Shown here piece by piece: positions 16,158 through 24,383 of a stretch of 64,000 nucleotides of DNA. Below the pieces are notes generated by a model. The model did no database searches and was not told the DNA's origin. It worked only from the letters and a program-made list of their open reading frames with translations. Position numbers and translations under genes: made by a program. Origin of the DNA: Pseudescherichia sp031979925 (lineage in GTDB: Bacteria > Pseudomonadota > Gammaproteobacteria > Enterobacterales > Enterobacteriaceae); contig NZ_DALZFB010000001.1 in assembly GCF_031979925.1 (NCBI RefSeq), positions 62,001 to 126,000 of the forward strand, given 5' to 3'. The stretch's first letter is position 1, and every line of letters begins with the position of its first letter.

Positions 16158-17369
16158 CTAACCCACCTCTGGCAGCAGTCCCGCTGCAATACCACCCTGA
16201 ATTACAATCACCGCCACGCCGCAGAAGAGCACCAGCAGCAGGGCCGGTTTGCCGCCCCGAACGCGGTATCCCGTCTGTGGCGTATGCTTACGGCTCTGCC
16301 ACGCCAGCAGGGAGGGGATCAGCAGCGCCAGCACGGCCAGCGCCACGCCCGCATACCCCAGCGCCATGACAAAGCCACGAGGGTAGAACAGTGCAAAGGC
16401 CAGCGGCGGCAGGAAGGTAATCGCCCCGGTCTGGAGCCTGCCCGCTGCGTTGTTGCGACGGTTGAAGAGATCGGCCAGGTAGTCAAACAGGCCCAGAGTC
16501 ACCCCCAGAAACGAGGTTGCCAGCGCCAGATCGGCAAACAGGTGCACCGCCAGCTCTACGTGCGGCGAGGCGACAACGTCGCGCAGCGCCTGCAACAGGC
16601 CGTTAAGCCCGGCGCTGTTAGCCATCAGGCCAAAGAAGGTGGTGGAGTCGATGCTGCCCAGGGTTGCCAGCTGCCAGAAGATATAGGCTACCAGCGGGAT
16701 GGCGCTGCCGGTAATAAATACCCAGCGCAGCTTCTGCACGTTGCCGTTCATATAGCTAACGATACTCGGCACGCTGCCATGAAAGCCAAAGGAGGTGAAA
16801 ATCACCGGGATAGCGGAGAGCGCCAGCCCTTTTTCCAGCGGCAGCGTCAGGAGATTTACTTTATGCACGTGGGGCATCAGCAGCGCCAGCATCACGATCA
16901 GGAAGATCAGCTTGGCGCTAAACAGAAAGCGGTTGAAGAGATCTACCAGTGAGGTGCCAATGCAAACCACACCGCCAGCCACCAGGGTAAACAGCAGGAC
17001 GCCGGTGGTAGGCGAAACGGAGAGACTTAGCCACTCGCTCAGGCTAGAGGCCAGCAGCTCGCCGGCACCACTCATGTAGGCCGCCGTCAGGGCATACATC
17101 AAAAACAGCATGCTAAACCCGGTGGCCCATTGGCCATAGCGGCCAAGATAACGGCGAGCCAGCGTGCCCAGCCCGGTATCGGCTGGAACGTGCTGGTAGA
17201 CCTCCAGCAGCAGGAGGGCGGTATAACACATTAGTCCCCAGAGGAAAAAGAGTAACGCCAGCGTTACGCCAAAGCCGACACCCGCGGCGGCCAGCGGCAT
17301 CGCCAGCATACCAGCACCGATCGTGGTCCCGGCAACGATAAACATACTGCCAAAAGTCCTGTTCTTCAC
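16158..17369 (-). CDS. tyrP: Tyrosine-specific transport protein
   Basis: A 403-residue inner-membrane permease of the aromatic amino-acid (HAAAP) family with 11 predicted membrane segments. The N-terminal 'VAGTTIGAGMLAMPLAAAG' (about residues 11-29, quoted here as 19 residues) is diagnostic of the family. It imports tyrosine with protons. The start is GTG at 17369, which gives the E. coli length exactly. A longer frame to 17492 adds 41 residues with no similarity. In E. coli, yecH lies between tyrP and ftnA, and no such gene is present here. Confidence 0.95.
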   Translation of the reverse strand: MKNRTFGSMFIVAGTTIGAGMLAMPLAAAGVGFGVTLALLFFLWGLMCYTALLLLEVYQHVPADTGLGTLARRYLGRYGQWATGFSMLFLMYALTAAYMSGAGELLASSLSEWLSLSVSPTTGVLLFTLVAGGVVCIGTSLVDLFNRFLFSAKLIFLIVMLALLMPHVHKVNLLTLPLEKGLALSAIPVIFTSFGFHGSVPSIVSYMNGNVQKLRWVFITGSAIPLVAYIFWQLATLGSIDSTTFFGLMANSAGLNGLLQALRDVVASPHVELAVHLFADLALATSFLGVTLGLFDYLADLFNRRNNAAGRLQTGAITFLPPLAFALFYPRGFVMALGYAGVALAVLALLIPSLLAWQSRKHTPQTGYRVRGGKPALLLVLFCGVAVIVIQGGIAAGLLPEVG

Positions 17370-17454
17370 GCTTCTCTTTACACCTGCACTACGCACCAAA
17401 ATTGTGCGGCGCAGAGTAAGGCAAAACGGCGTTGACGTCAAACCACCGTTACAA

Positions 17455-17525
17455 GCAGTGTAAAGATAACGATACGTTTTTTGATGGCGCATAACGCGGG
17501 GGAACGAGAATAAAATGTAAATAGC
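17455..17525 (-). promoter_or_regulatory. Possible TyrR half-boxes upstream of tyrP
   Basis: TGTAAA occurs at 17459 and again near 17516, within 150 bp upstream of the tyrP start. TyrR boxes follow TGTAAA-N6-TTTACA, and E. coli tyrP is controlled by TyrR. The second half of each box is degenerate here, so this call is weak. Confidence 0.3.
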
Positions 17526-17568
17526 GAGTCAGAATTAATTAAGGCAGCACAGAGTGCCGCCACAATAA

Positions 17569-18066
17569 TTATTTTTGTGCGTCGAGCGTAGAAAGTTCTT
17601 TATCAATAAAATAGAGTCCTTCGCCACTTTTACCGGCCAGGGAGAGTTTATCAATAACTGATTTAAATAATTTCTCTTCTTCGTGCTGTTCGGCCACATA
17701 CCACTGTAGGAAATTAAAGGTGGGATAATCCTGGTTGGTCATTGCAAAGTGGGCCAGGGCATTTATCTGACGGCTGATAAGCTGCTCATGCTCATAGGTA
17801 GCGCGGAACAGTTCGTCCAGCGAGGCATATTCAGCGAAGGGCGTGGGGATCGCGTTAATGCGCGGCAGGCTGCCGGTATCGGTCAGGTAGTCAAACAGGC
17901 GCTGCATGTGGGTCATCTCTTCCTGCGCATGGCGACGCAGAAACGCAGCTGCACCTTCAAAACTATTATAGCTACACCAGGCGCTCATCTGCTGATAAAG
18001 CAAAGAGGAGTAAAGTTCAAGATTCATCTGCTCATTGAGCTGTTCAATCATTTCAATTTTAAGCAT
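17569..18066 (-). CDS. ftnA: Non-heme ferritin FtnA
   Basis: A 165-residue ferritin with all main ferroxidase ligands visible: Glu17 (NLE), Glu50 and His53 (HAQEEMTHM), and later acidic residues in the YVAEQHEEEKLF helix. It oxidises Fe(II) and stores the mineral in a 24-subunit shell, and is the main iron store in E. coli. GGAA lies upstream of the ATG. It sits between tyrP and yecR as in E. coli, apart from the missing yecH. Confidence 0.97.
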   Translation of the reverse strand: MLKIEMIEQLNEQMNLELYSSLLYQQMSAWCSYNSFEGAAAFLRRHAQEEMTHMQRLFDYLTDTGSLPRINAIPTPFAEYASLDELFRATYEHEQLISRQINALAHFAMTNQDYPTFNFLQWYVAEQHEEEKLFKSVIDKLSLAGKSGEGLYFIDKELSTLDAQK

Positions 18067-18262
18067 GGCGTTATTCCATAACAGGTGGGGAAAAGTTAAG
18101 TGCCGTCACTATAATTTGTTATTTAATTATTTGCAAAAGGTAAAATAAAAAAGTTCTTTTTAAAAATACGAATGGGAATAACACGCATTGGCGCTTATTT
18201 AATAAATAAATGAGAATTATTTGTTTTATTATTTGCCAGCGTCGCTGCACTGGCAAATACCA

Positions 18263-18601
18263 TTAATAATAGACGCCCGCTGGGGTATAGCTGACGGCTC
18301 GCCCTTGACACTGGTACTGGATAGTGACGGTTTCGTTCAGGCACAGCGAGCCGCTGATGACGCTACAGGTTTTAACCGGCTGACCAAAGGCGATCGCCGT
18401 GGCATAGCCCATCTGCTGGCACTGACGGTTTGCCGTTCCCTGAGTGGTGTAGTCGTCATAGCGGGCCTTCTGCAGCATCGTCTCGTTAAAGTGCAGTCGC
18501 ACCAGGCCCGTTGCCGGGTTAACGTCGGTGACTTCAGGTTCCTTCGTGATGGTGCATCCAGCAAGCAGCATCAGCGAAGCGGCAAGGAGGAGTCTCTTCA
18601 T
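18263..18601 (-). CDS. yecR: Lipoprotein YecR, flagellar-regulon associated
   Basis: A 112-residue protein beginning with a lipoprotein signal (hydrophobic core then LAGC, Cys16). The residue after the Cys is Thr, so outer-membrane sorting is expected. The mature part has three further Cys residues. I chose the ATG at 18601 because it starts the signal peptide; the longer frame does not. In E. coli yecR belongs to the FlhDC/FliA regulon, but its function is unknown. No clear sigma-28 promoter was seen upstream. Confidence 0.9.
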   Translation of the reverse strand: MKRLLLAASLMLLAGCTITKEPEVTDVNPATGLVRLHFNETMLQKARYDDYTTQGTANRQCQQMGYATAIAFGQPVKTCSVISGSLCLNETVTIQYQCQGRAVSYTPAGVYY

Positions 18602-18861
18602 GCAAACGCTCTGATTCAGTTTCGATGATCTCATCCTACAGCCTGCTTCGCCAGGCAATGACCGGAATAGCCAAAGATTCTTACTTCTCTAATTGCAACG
18701 GCAGGTGGGAGAGGGGCGGGTACAGGCAAAACTGTGACCGCATCTCTAATTTATAAAACCATTTTTCATTAAATTTGAAAGTATGTTTGCCAGGTAGTAA
18801 GGTTTAACCTGATTAGTTCTTTATGACGGGATCCCCCGCAACGCATTCAGGAGAAGAGATA

Positions 18862-19500
18862 ATGAAAATTGCACTGATGATGGAAAATAGCCAGGCTGCC
18901 AAAAACGCCACCATCCTCAACGAGCTGAAAACCGTCGCTGACGATAAAGGCTTTCCGGTTTTCAACGTTGGGATGAGCGATGAGAACGACCATCACCTGA
19001 CCTATATCCATCTGGGCATTATGGCCAGCATTCTGCTGAATTCAAAAGCGGTTGATTTTGTGATTTCTGGCTGCGGCACCGGTCAGGGGGCGCTGATGTC
19101 GCTAAACATCCATCCGGGTGTGAACTGTGGCTACTGTATCGATCCCGCCGACGCCTTCCTGTTTGCCCAGATCAACAACGGTAATGCCCTGGCGCTGCCG
19201 TTTGCCAAAGGCTTCGGCTGGGGTGCAGAGCTGAACGTACGCTTTATCTTTGAGAAAGCTTTCACTGGTCGTAAAGGCGAAGGCTACCCGCCTGAGCGTA
19301 AAGAGCCGCAGGTGCGCAACGCCGGGATCCTCAATCAGGTGAAAGCAGCAGTAGTAAAAGATAACTATCTCGACACCCTGCGCGCGATCGATCCTGAGCT
19401 GGTAAAAACCGCCGTCTCCGGCCAGCGTTTCCAGCAGTGCTTCTTTGAACACTGCCAGGATAAAGAGATCGAAGCGTTCGTTCGCGAAGTGCTCGCCTAA
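18862..19500 (+). CDS. RpiB/LacA/LacB-family sugar-phosphate isomerase
   Basis: A 212-residue protein with the RpiB-type active-site loop GCGTGQGA (Cys71 as the expected base) and a following 'CGYCIDPADAFLFAQINNGNALALP' region, quoted here in part (ARxxNNxN-type substrate loop, about 100-112). The family interconverts aldose and ketose phosphates. It is longer than RpiB (about 149 residues) and belongs to the subfamily with a C-terminal extension found in several enterobacteria. The ATG at 18862 follows CAGGAGAAG. The gene is convergent with an exporter gene, and neither is at this position in E. coli K-12. The true substrate is unknown. Confidence 0.85.
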   Translation: MKIALMMENSQAAKNATILNELKTVADDKGFPVFNVGMSDENDHHLTYIHLGIMASILLNSKAVDFVISGCGTGQGALMSLNIHPGVNCGYCIDPADAFLFAQINNGNALALPFAKGFGWGAELNVRFIFEKAFTGRKGEGYPPERKEPQVRNAGILNQVKAAVVKDNYLDTLRAIDPELVKTAVSGQRFQQCFFEHCQDKEIEAFVREVLA

Positions 19501-19508
19501 GTTCTATT

Positions 19509-19541
19509 GTGCCGGGCAGCGCTACGCTGACCCGGCTCACA
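19509..19541. repeat. REP-like palindrome between convergent genes
   Basis: TGTGCCGGG pairs with CCCGGC-TCACA around AGCGCTACGCTGA. The element lies between the stop codons of the isomerase gene and the exporter gene and may act as a transcript end. Confidence 0.55.
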
Positions 19542-19543
19542 GA

Positions 19544-20965
19544 TTAACGTTTCTTCGTTGATACTGCGCTGCCCGCATCCTTAGCCAGCCTGAAGGTATC
19601 GGCCATCCCCACCAGACAGATCAGCGCAATAAACACAAACGCCAGCCGAAAGCTGATGCCCGGTACGCCGCTCAGGGCCAGCCAGTCGCTGGCTTTCTCT
19701 CCAAGACGGATCCCGATGGCCCCAAGCGTGATGCCCAGCCCGACCGCTAGCTGCGTGGCGGTGCTAAACAGGGTATTGGCATAGCTCATCTGCGCGGAGG
19801 GGACATCGGCAAAGGCCAGCGTGCTGACGCCGGTAAACTGCACCGAACGAAAGACCCCGCCCAGATAGAGCACGACAAAAATAACCCATACCGGCGTCGT
19901 TGGCGTAATAAAGGCGCAAGCCAGCAGGGCCAGCACGTTTAGCGCACCGTTGATCAGCAGTAGCTTTTTGAAGCCGAGCCAGCGGATCAGCGGGGTCGTG
20001 GCGGGCTTAATGGTCAGGTTACCGACGAAGACCGCCAGCACCAGTAGCCCGGCATGAAACGGATCCATCCCAAAACCGACCTGGAACATCAGCGGCAGCA
20101 GAAACGGTACTGCGCTGATGGAAGCACGAAACAGCGATCCGCCGTACATGGTGACGCGAAAGGTAGGTACCTGCATGGCATCGAGACGGATCATCGGCCA
20201 GCGTGCACGCTGAAAATGGCGTAGCGCATAGACCAGCGTGGCCGTGCCCAGCGCCAGCAGGCCCAACGTCCACGCTCCCTGCTGCTGCTCACCCCCCAGC
20301 ATCTCCATGGCGCACACCAGGCTGACCATTGCGACTGAAGTAGAGACAAAGCCCATAAGATCAAACGGACGGCGTTCGTCGTCGCGAATATCGGGAATAA
20401 TGCGTAGCGCCAGCGCAATAGCCAGCAGGCCAATCGGCACGTTAATAAAGAAGATCCAGCGCCAGTCGGCGTAGCGGGTGATGAATCCTCCTAGCGGCGG
20501 GCCGATAATGGGCGCAACCAGCGCGGGCCAGGTGAGGGTAGCGATGGCGGTGATCAGCAGATGCTTAGGGGTGGTACGCAGCACGGCGAGCCTGCCGACG
20601 GGAACCATCAGCGCGCCGCCCATCCCCTGCAAAATGCGCATCGCGACAAACATCTCAACGCTGGTAGAGAGACCACAAAATACCGAGGCGAGGGTAAAGA
20701 TCGCCAGTGCGGCGGTGAAGACCTTGCGCGCGCCGAAGCGATCGGCTATCCAGCCGCTGGCCGGGATCAGCACCGCAAGGGTGATGAGGTAGGCGCTGAT
20801 ACCTATGTTCAACGCCACCGCTTCGACGCCAAAGCTTCGCGCCATATCCGGCAGGGCCGTCGCTATCACCGTCCCGTCAAGAAACTCCATAAAAAAGGCC
20901 CCGGCTACCAGCAGCGCGGCGGGCGAGACGCCCCGCGTCTTCTCCGGGAGGGTGTTTTCACTCAT
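19544..20965 (-). CDS. MFS transporter, DHA2 (EmrB/QacA) family
   Basis: A 473-residue membrane protein with roughly 14 hydrophobic segments. It has the MFS motif A 'GWIADRFGARKV' after TM2 and motif D-like 'MEFLDGTVIATALPDMA' in TM1, which marks the DHA2 drug:proton antiporter group. The closest familiar protein by eye is E. coli HsrA. It probably exports a toxic compound or metabolite, with the substrate unknown. The gene reads towards the RpiB-like gene and is divergent from azuC. It is absent from this place in K-12 and so belongs to an accessory insertion. Confidence 0.87.
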   Translation of the reverse strand: MSENTLPEKTRGVSPAALLVAGAFFMEFLDGTVIATALPDMARSFGVEAVALNIGISAYLITLAVLIPASGWIADRFGARKVFTAALAIFTLASVFCGLSTSVEMFVAMRILQGMGGALMVPVGRLAVLRTTPKHLLITAIATLTWPALVAPIIGPPLGGFITRYADWRWIFFINVPIGLLAIALALRIIPDIRDDERRPFDLMGFVSTSVAMVSLVCAMEMLGGEQQQGAWTLGLLALGTATLVYALRHFQRARWPMIRLDAMQVPTFRVTMYGGSLFRASISAVPFLLPLMFQVGFGMDPFHAGLLVLAVFVGNLTIKPATTPLIRWLGFKKLLLINGALNVLALLACAFITPTTPVWVIFVVLYLGGVFRSVQFTGVSTLAFADVPSAQMSYANTLFSTATQLAVGLGITLGAIGIRLGEKASDWLALSGVPGISFRLAFVFIALICLVGMADTFRLAKDAGSAVSTKKR

Positions 20966-21079
20966 TTTTGGTCTGCCATTTCAAAAAAAATTAGAATAAT
21001 TAAAAAAAATGAAATCGCCGTAACCTTAGGATTAATCAACGATTATTTAACAAAATTAAAGAAATCGCGTAAAAGTTGG

Positions 21080-21129
21080 TGTGATATTCATCACAAAGTG
21101 GTTGATTTTTGTGATGCAGGTCATATTAT
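21080..21129 (+). promoter_or_regulatory. azuC promoter with two CRP-like sites
   Basis: TGTGATATTCATCACA at 21080-21095 is a perfect TGTGA-N6-TCACA CRP palindrome. A second match, TGTGA-N6-TCATA, lies at 21110-21125, 30 bp further on. The likely promoter is TTGATT (21102-21107) and TATTAT (21124-21129) with a 16-base spacer. The second site therefore overlaps the core promoter, which would make CRP a repressor. This fits the reported glucose-dependent expression of azuC in E. coli. Confidence 0.7.
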
Positions 21130-21178
21130 ACGCCCATCGACAAGTAACACCTGCACAACAAAATAGCCGGAGCAAAAC

Positions 21179-21262
21179 ATGAAATTGCGCAAGATCCTGA
21201 AAAGCATTTTTGAAACCTACTGCAAGACTTTTAAAGACGTACCGCCGGGCGCTATGTTTTAA
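21179..21262 (+). CDS. azuC: Small amphipathic membrane-associated protein AzuC
   Basis: A 27-residue protein starting MKLRKILKS and ending in KTFKDVPPGAMF. It matches E. coli AzuC (28 residues) at most positions, including the basic N-terminus and the FKDVPPG block. AGCCGGAGCA gives a ribosome site. The family member in E. coli associates with the inner membrane and is reported to affect glycerol-3-phosphate dehydrogenase activity. It is followed by a terminator 18 bases on, and then yecJ. Confidence 0.9.
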   Translation: MKLRKILKSIFETYCKTFKDVPPGAMF

Positions 21263-21280
21263 TAAAGTTGCTGTGATAAA

Positions 21281-21305
21281 AAACCTGCTGCGGCAGGTTT
21301 TTTTG
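21281..21305 (+). terminator. Terminator of azuC/AzuCR
   Basis: AAACCTGC and GCAGGTTT form an 8-bp stem around TGCG, followed by a T run, 18 bases after the azuC stop codon. Confidence 0.88.
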
Positions 21306-21328
21306 TTTCTGTAACTCAGGAGTAACCT

Positions 21329-21580
21329 ATGTCTCAAAATCTTAGCGCCGATCAGGAGCTGGTGTCCGACGTTGTGGCCTGCCAGCTGGTGATCAAACAG
21401 ATCCTCGACGTTATTGACGTCATCGCCCCGGTTGAAGTGCGCGAAAAGATGGCTAACCAGCTTAAAACCATCGACTTCACTACTCATCCAGCAGTGGCCG
21501 ACCCGGTTACCCGGCGTGCTATTCAGAAAGCCATTGCCTTAATTGAGCTGAAGTTTACGCCGCAGGAAGAGACACACTAA
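21329..21580 (+). CDS. yecJ: DUF2766 protein YecJ
   Basis: An 83-residue soluble helical protein that matches YecJ along its whole length (CQLVIKQILDV; FTTHPAV). Its function is unknown. The ATG at 21329 follows CAGGAGTAACCT. E. coli YecJ is annotated a few residues longer at the N-terminus, but here the good ribosome site supports this start. It stands between azuC and ftnB as in E. coli. Confidence 0.9.
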   Translation: MSQNLSADQELVSDVVACQLVIKQILDVIDVIAPVEVREKMANQLKTIDFTTHPAVADPVTRRAIQKAIALIELKFTPQEETH

Positions 21581-21732
21581 AGCGTGAACACAGTCGAACA
21601 AAGTAAACCTTTGTTTTGTTATTTTCAAACGGATGTTTTCTTTGGCCGCTGTGGCTGTGTGCCGCGTTGAGTTTAAGTCCGGGCGGCAGGGATGGCGGGA
21701 GGAACTCCCGCCAGAGAGGTGGGTGGTGAATA

Positions 21733-22236
21733 TCAGTGCCTGCGACAGTTCACCACGTTAAGCAGCGCCCGATCGGTCTGGGCGATATTTTTCCCGTCGC
21801 GCAGAGAGCCATGAATTTCACCGATTAACAGCTGGAGCAGCAGTCCATCCTGCTGCTCTGCTTTTTCCAGCTCGCGCAAAAAGTTAAGCGTCTTTTCATC
21901 CTTCACGGCTTCTGCTTCTTCACTCAGCCGCGTCAGCATTTCACACCGCACGTTGTACTCTTCAAGCGCTTTCTCAAACAGCTCCTCTAACGAATTGAAA
22001 CTGTCCGGGGGATTTTCCCGCGCTTTCACAATCGGGTAGGCTCCGGCGCGTTTCATAAAGTCGAACACGCGCATCATGAGGTTTACCTTCTCCTGCGCCT
22101 GCGCGCGAAGGAACGTTGCCGAACCCGGTAGATTGTGCTCTGAACACCATTCACTGAATGAGAGGCAGAGGTTGGATGCCTGAAACTCAAGGTTAACCTG
22201 CGAGTTGAGTTTTTGTGCCATGCCGAGAGTCGCCAT
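21733..22236 (-). CDS. ftnB: Ferritin-like protein FtnB
   Basis: A 167-residue ferritin-fold protein. Compared with FtnA, the first ferroxidase Glu17 is present, but positions 50 and 53 are Lys and Leu (QAQEKVNLMM) rather than Glu and His. A normal ferroxidase centre therefore cannot form. The same loss is seen in E. coli FtnB. In Salmonella FtnB takes part in iron-sulfur repair and oxidative stress resistance. It may store or donate iron without fast oxidation, or act in mixed shells with FtnA (inference). AGGAGG lies 5 bases before the ATG. Confidence 0.93.
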   Translation of the reverse strand: MATLGMAQKLNSQVNLEFQASNLCLSFSEWCSEHNLPGSATFLRAQAQEKVNLMMRVFDFMKRAGAYPIVKARENPPDSFNSLEELFEKALEEYNVRCEMLTRLSEEAEAVKDEKTLNFLRELEKAEQQDGLLLQLLIGEIHGSLRDGKNIAQTDRALLNVVNCRRH

Positions 22237-22445
22237 AATGACCTCCTTCTGTCCTGGATGGGGCTGCGATTAATGCCAGCCGTACTGCGTCGACAAAACG
22301 ATCGTAAAGCGTTATGCATCTAACAATTGTGATCCAGCAAACACTTTTCAGCGGAATAAGCGAATAATCTGAATAAAAATAGTGGTTTACATTCATTGGT
22401 GAATGTATGCAATGAAGGGTATCGTTAAATATTAAGGAGTTGGAG

Positions 22446-23003
22446 ATGAAAAGAGTTGCTGTGCTGTTGGCCCCCGGTTTTGAAGAAGCAGAAGCTATCG
22501 TTACCATTGATATACTACGCCGGTTGCATATTGAGGTCGAAACGCTGGCCTGTGCCACGTCCCGCGCCGTGGTGAGCTATCACGCTATTCCTATGGTGGC
22601 TGATGCTACCCTGAGTGAGCGACTGGATACGCTCTATGATGCTGTGGTCCTGCCTGGTGGGCCGGAGGGGAGCGTTAACCTTGCAGCCAACCCAGAGGTA
22701 ATTGCCTTTGTGACCCGCCATGACCAGGCGGAAAAGCTGATCTGCCCCATCTGCTCGGCAGCGGCGCGCGTGCTGGGGGGAAACGGCCTGCTGAAAGGGC
22801 GGCGCTACGTCTGCTCAGGCGAGCTGCATGAAACCGTAACCGACGGCCACTATATCGATGCTGCTGTAGTCGAGGATGGCAACCTGATCAGCGGCAAAGG
22901 ATTAGGCCGGGTATTTGATTTTGCCTTTGCCGTCTCGACGCGCCTTTTGGGTGACGATGCGCCAGTGCGCGACCACGCGGATCACATCTATTATCCACTC
23001 TAA
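22446..23003 (+). CDS. DJ-1/PfpI superfamily protein
   Basis: A 185-residue protein of the DJ-1/ThiJ/PfpI fold. The start MKRVAVLLAPGFEEAEA includes the conserved Glu, PGGPEGSVNL forms the oxyanion turn near 70-79, and the nucleophile-elbow Cys is in 'LICPICSAAARVLG' (Cys103). Members include YajL, the covalent chaperone or deglycase-like stress proteins and thiamine-related enzymes. I chose the ATG at 22446 because AAGGAG lies 6 bases upstream. The gene is not present here in K-12. It stands between the divergent ftnB and araF. The exact role is unknown; oxidative stress protection is possible. Confidence 0.87.
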   Translation: MKRVAVLLAPGFEEAEAIVTIDILRRLHIEVETLACATSRAVVSYHAIPMVADATLSERLDTLYDAVVLPGGPEGSVNLAANPEVIAFVTRHDQAEKLICPICSAAARVLGGNGLLKGRRYVCSGELHETVTDGHYIDAAVVEDGNLISGKGLGRVFDFAFAVSTRLLGDDAPVRDHADHIYYPL

Positions 23004-23320
23004 TGTCCCACCGCTAAGATACTCCCTTCAGGCCACAAGGATAAGCTGGCTGGCCTGATGGATAATTCTGCTATACCCTTCCAGATTTGTCTGACAAATA
23101 CGCCAATTCTTATGAAGATAATCGCTGAATTTATGCACGCTTTTACTGTAATTCTGCGGTGTGATGGCGCTCTCCTATGGAGGATCAATTTCCCGCTAAA
23201 ACTACACCTCAGCAATAGCATCTCCTGATAGACGTGTGCTAATGCCTTGTTTTAAGGCTGATTAGACAGCTAATAAACTCTCATTCCCTACATAAAAAAG
23301 TGTTAAAGCTGGAGTTAACC
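23004..23320 (+). promoter_or_regulatory. araFGH upstream control region
   Basis: These 317 bases without a gene precede araF. TGTGATGGCGCTCTCC at 23160-23175 is a one-sided CRP-like site (TGTGA conserved). TATGGA at 23175-23180 and TAGCAT near 23217 resemble AraC half-sites, though neither makes a full consensus box. E. coli araFGH is activated by AraC with arabinose and by CRP, so the arrangement is plausible. An experimental footprint would decide. Confidence 0.4.
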
Positions 23321-24310
23321 ATGCACAAATTCACTAAAGCGCTGGCGGCAATTGGTTTAGCTGCCGTTATGTCACAATCCGCTATCGCCGAAAATATGAA
23401 GCTCGGTTTTCTGGTCAAGCAGCCGGAGGAGCCGTGGTTCCAGACCGAATGGAAATTTGCTGATAAGGCAGGTAAAGATTTAGGTTTTGAAGTCATTAAA
23501 ATCGCCGTACCGGACGGTGAAAAGACGCTGAACGCTATCGATAGCCTGGCGGCCAGCGGAGCGAAAGGGTTTGTTATCTGTACTCCGGATCCCAAGCTGG
23601 GCTCGGCAATTGTTGCTAAAGCGCGCGGCTACGACATGAAGGTCATTGCCGTAGATGACCAGTTCGTCAACGCTAAAGGCCAGCCGATGGAGAGCGTGCC
23701 GCTGGTGATGATGGCCGCCAGTGAGATCGGCGCTCGCCAGGGTCAGGAGCTCTATAAAGAGATGCAAAAACGTGGCTGGGATGTGAAAGAGACTGGTGTG
23801 ATGGCCATCACCGCCAACGAACTGGATACCGCCCGTCGCCGCACTTCCGGCTCGATGGATGCCCTGAAAGCCGCAGGCTTCCCGGAAAAACAGATCTATC
23901 AGGTTCCTACCAAATCAAACGATATTCCTGGCGCATTCGATGCCGGTAACTCCCTGCTGGTTCAGCACCCGGAGGTAAAACACTGGCTGGTGGTCGGCAT
24001 GAACGATAACACCGTGCTGGGCGGCGTACGTGCCACTGAAGGTCAGGGCTTTAAGGCCGCTGACGTGATCGGCATCGGCATCAACGGTGTTGACGCCGTG
24101 AGCGAGCTATCCAAGGCTCAGGGTACCGGCTTCTACGGCTCGCTGCTGCCAAGCCCGGACGTGCATGGGTATAAGACCAGTGAAATGCTCTACAACTGGG
24201 TGGAAAAAGGCGTTGAGCCGCCGAAGTTCACTGCGGTTACCGACGTGGTGCTGATCACCCGCGACAACTTCAAAGATGAGTTAGCGAAGAAAGGGCTAGG
24301 CGTGAAGTAA
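23321..24310 (+). CDS. araF: L-arabinose-binding periplasmic protein AraF
   Basis: A 329-residue protein of the periplasmic sugar-binding family with a signal peptide ending near SAIA-EN (about residue 23). Sugar-contact segments are recognisable (Trp in EEPWFQTEWKF; Asn-rich 'GMNDNTVLGGV'). It delivers L-arabinose to AraGH and has the same length as in E. coli. The ATG at 23321 follows GGAGTTAACC. A stem-loop after the gene separates it from araG and probably protects the more abundant araF messenger. Confidence 0.97.
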   Translation: MHKFTKALAAIGLAAVMSQSAIAENMKLGFLVKQPEEPWFQTEWKFADKAGKDLGFEVIKIAVPDGEKTLNAIDSLAASGAKGFVICTPDPKLGSAIVAKARGYDMKVIAVDDQFVNAKGQPMESVPLVMMAASEIGARQGQELYKEMQKRGWDVKETGVMAITANELDTARRRTSGSMDALKAAGFPEKQIYQVPTKSNDIPGAFDAGNSLLVQHPEVKHWLVVGMNDNTVLGGVRATEGQGFKAADVIGIGINGVDAVSELSKAQGTGFYGSLLPSPDVHGYKTSEMLYNWVEKGVEPPKFTAVTDVVLITRDNFKDELAKKGLGVK

Positions 24311-24327
24311 TTTACGCCGTTGGTTGC

Positions 24328-24351
24328 GCCCTTCGTCGCATGATGAAGGGC
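24328..24351 (+). other. araF-araG intercistronic stem-loop
   Basis: GCCCTTC (24328-24334) pairs with GAAGGGC (24345-24351) 17 bases after the araF stop codon, with no T run. This is not a terminator of the usual form. It resembles hairpins that raise the level of binding-protein messenger relative to the ATPase and permease genes. Confidence 0.6.
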
Positions 24352-24383
24352 CAGTCGTACCATCAATGCGTCACGGAGACGTT

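Larger units (their letters stand above)
21136..21305 (+). ncRNA. azuR: AzuCR dual-function RNA (formerly IsrB)
   Basis: The transcript predicted from the promoter at 21102-21129 to the terminator at 21281-21305 is about 170 bases, close to the size of the E. coli AzuCR (IsrB) RNA. It carries the small reading frame azuC. In E. coli the same RNA also base-pairs with other messengers. The start is estimated from the -10 position and the end from the hairpin. Confidence 0.65.
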
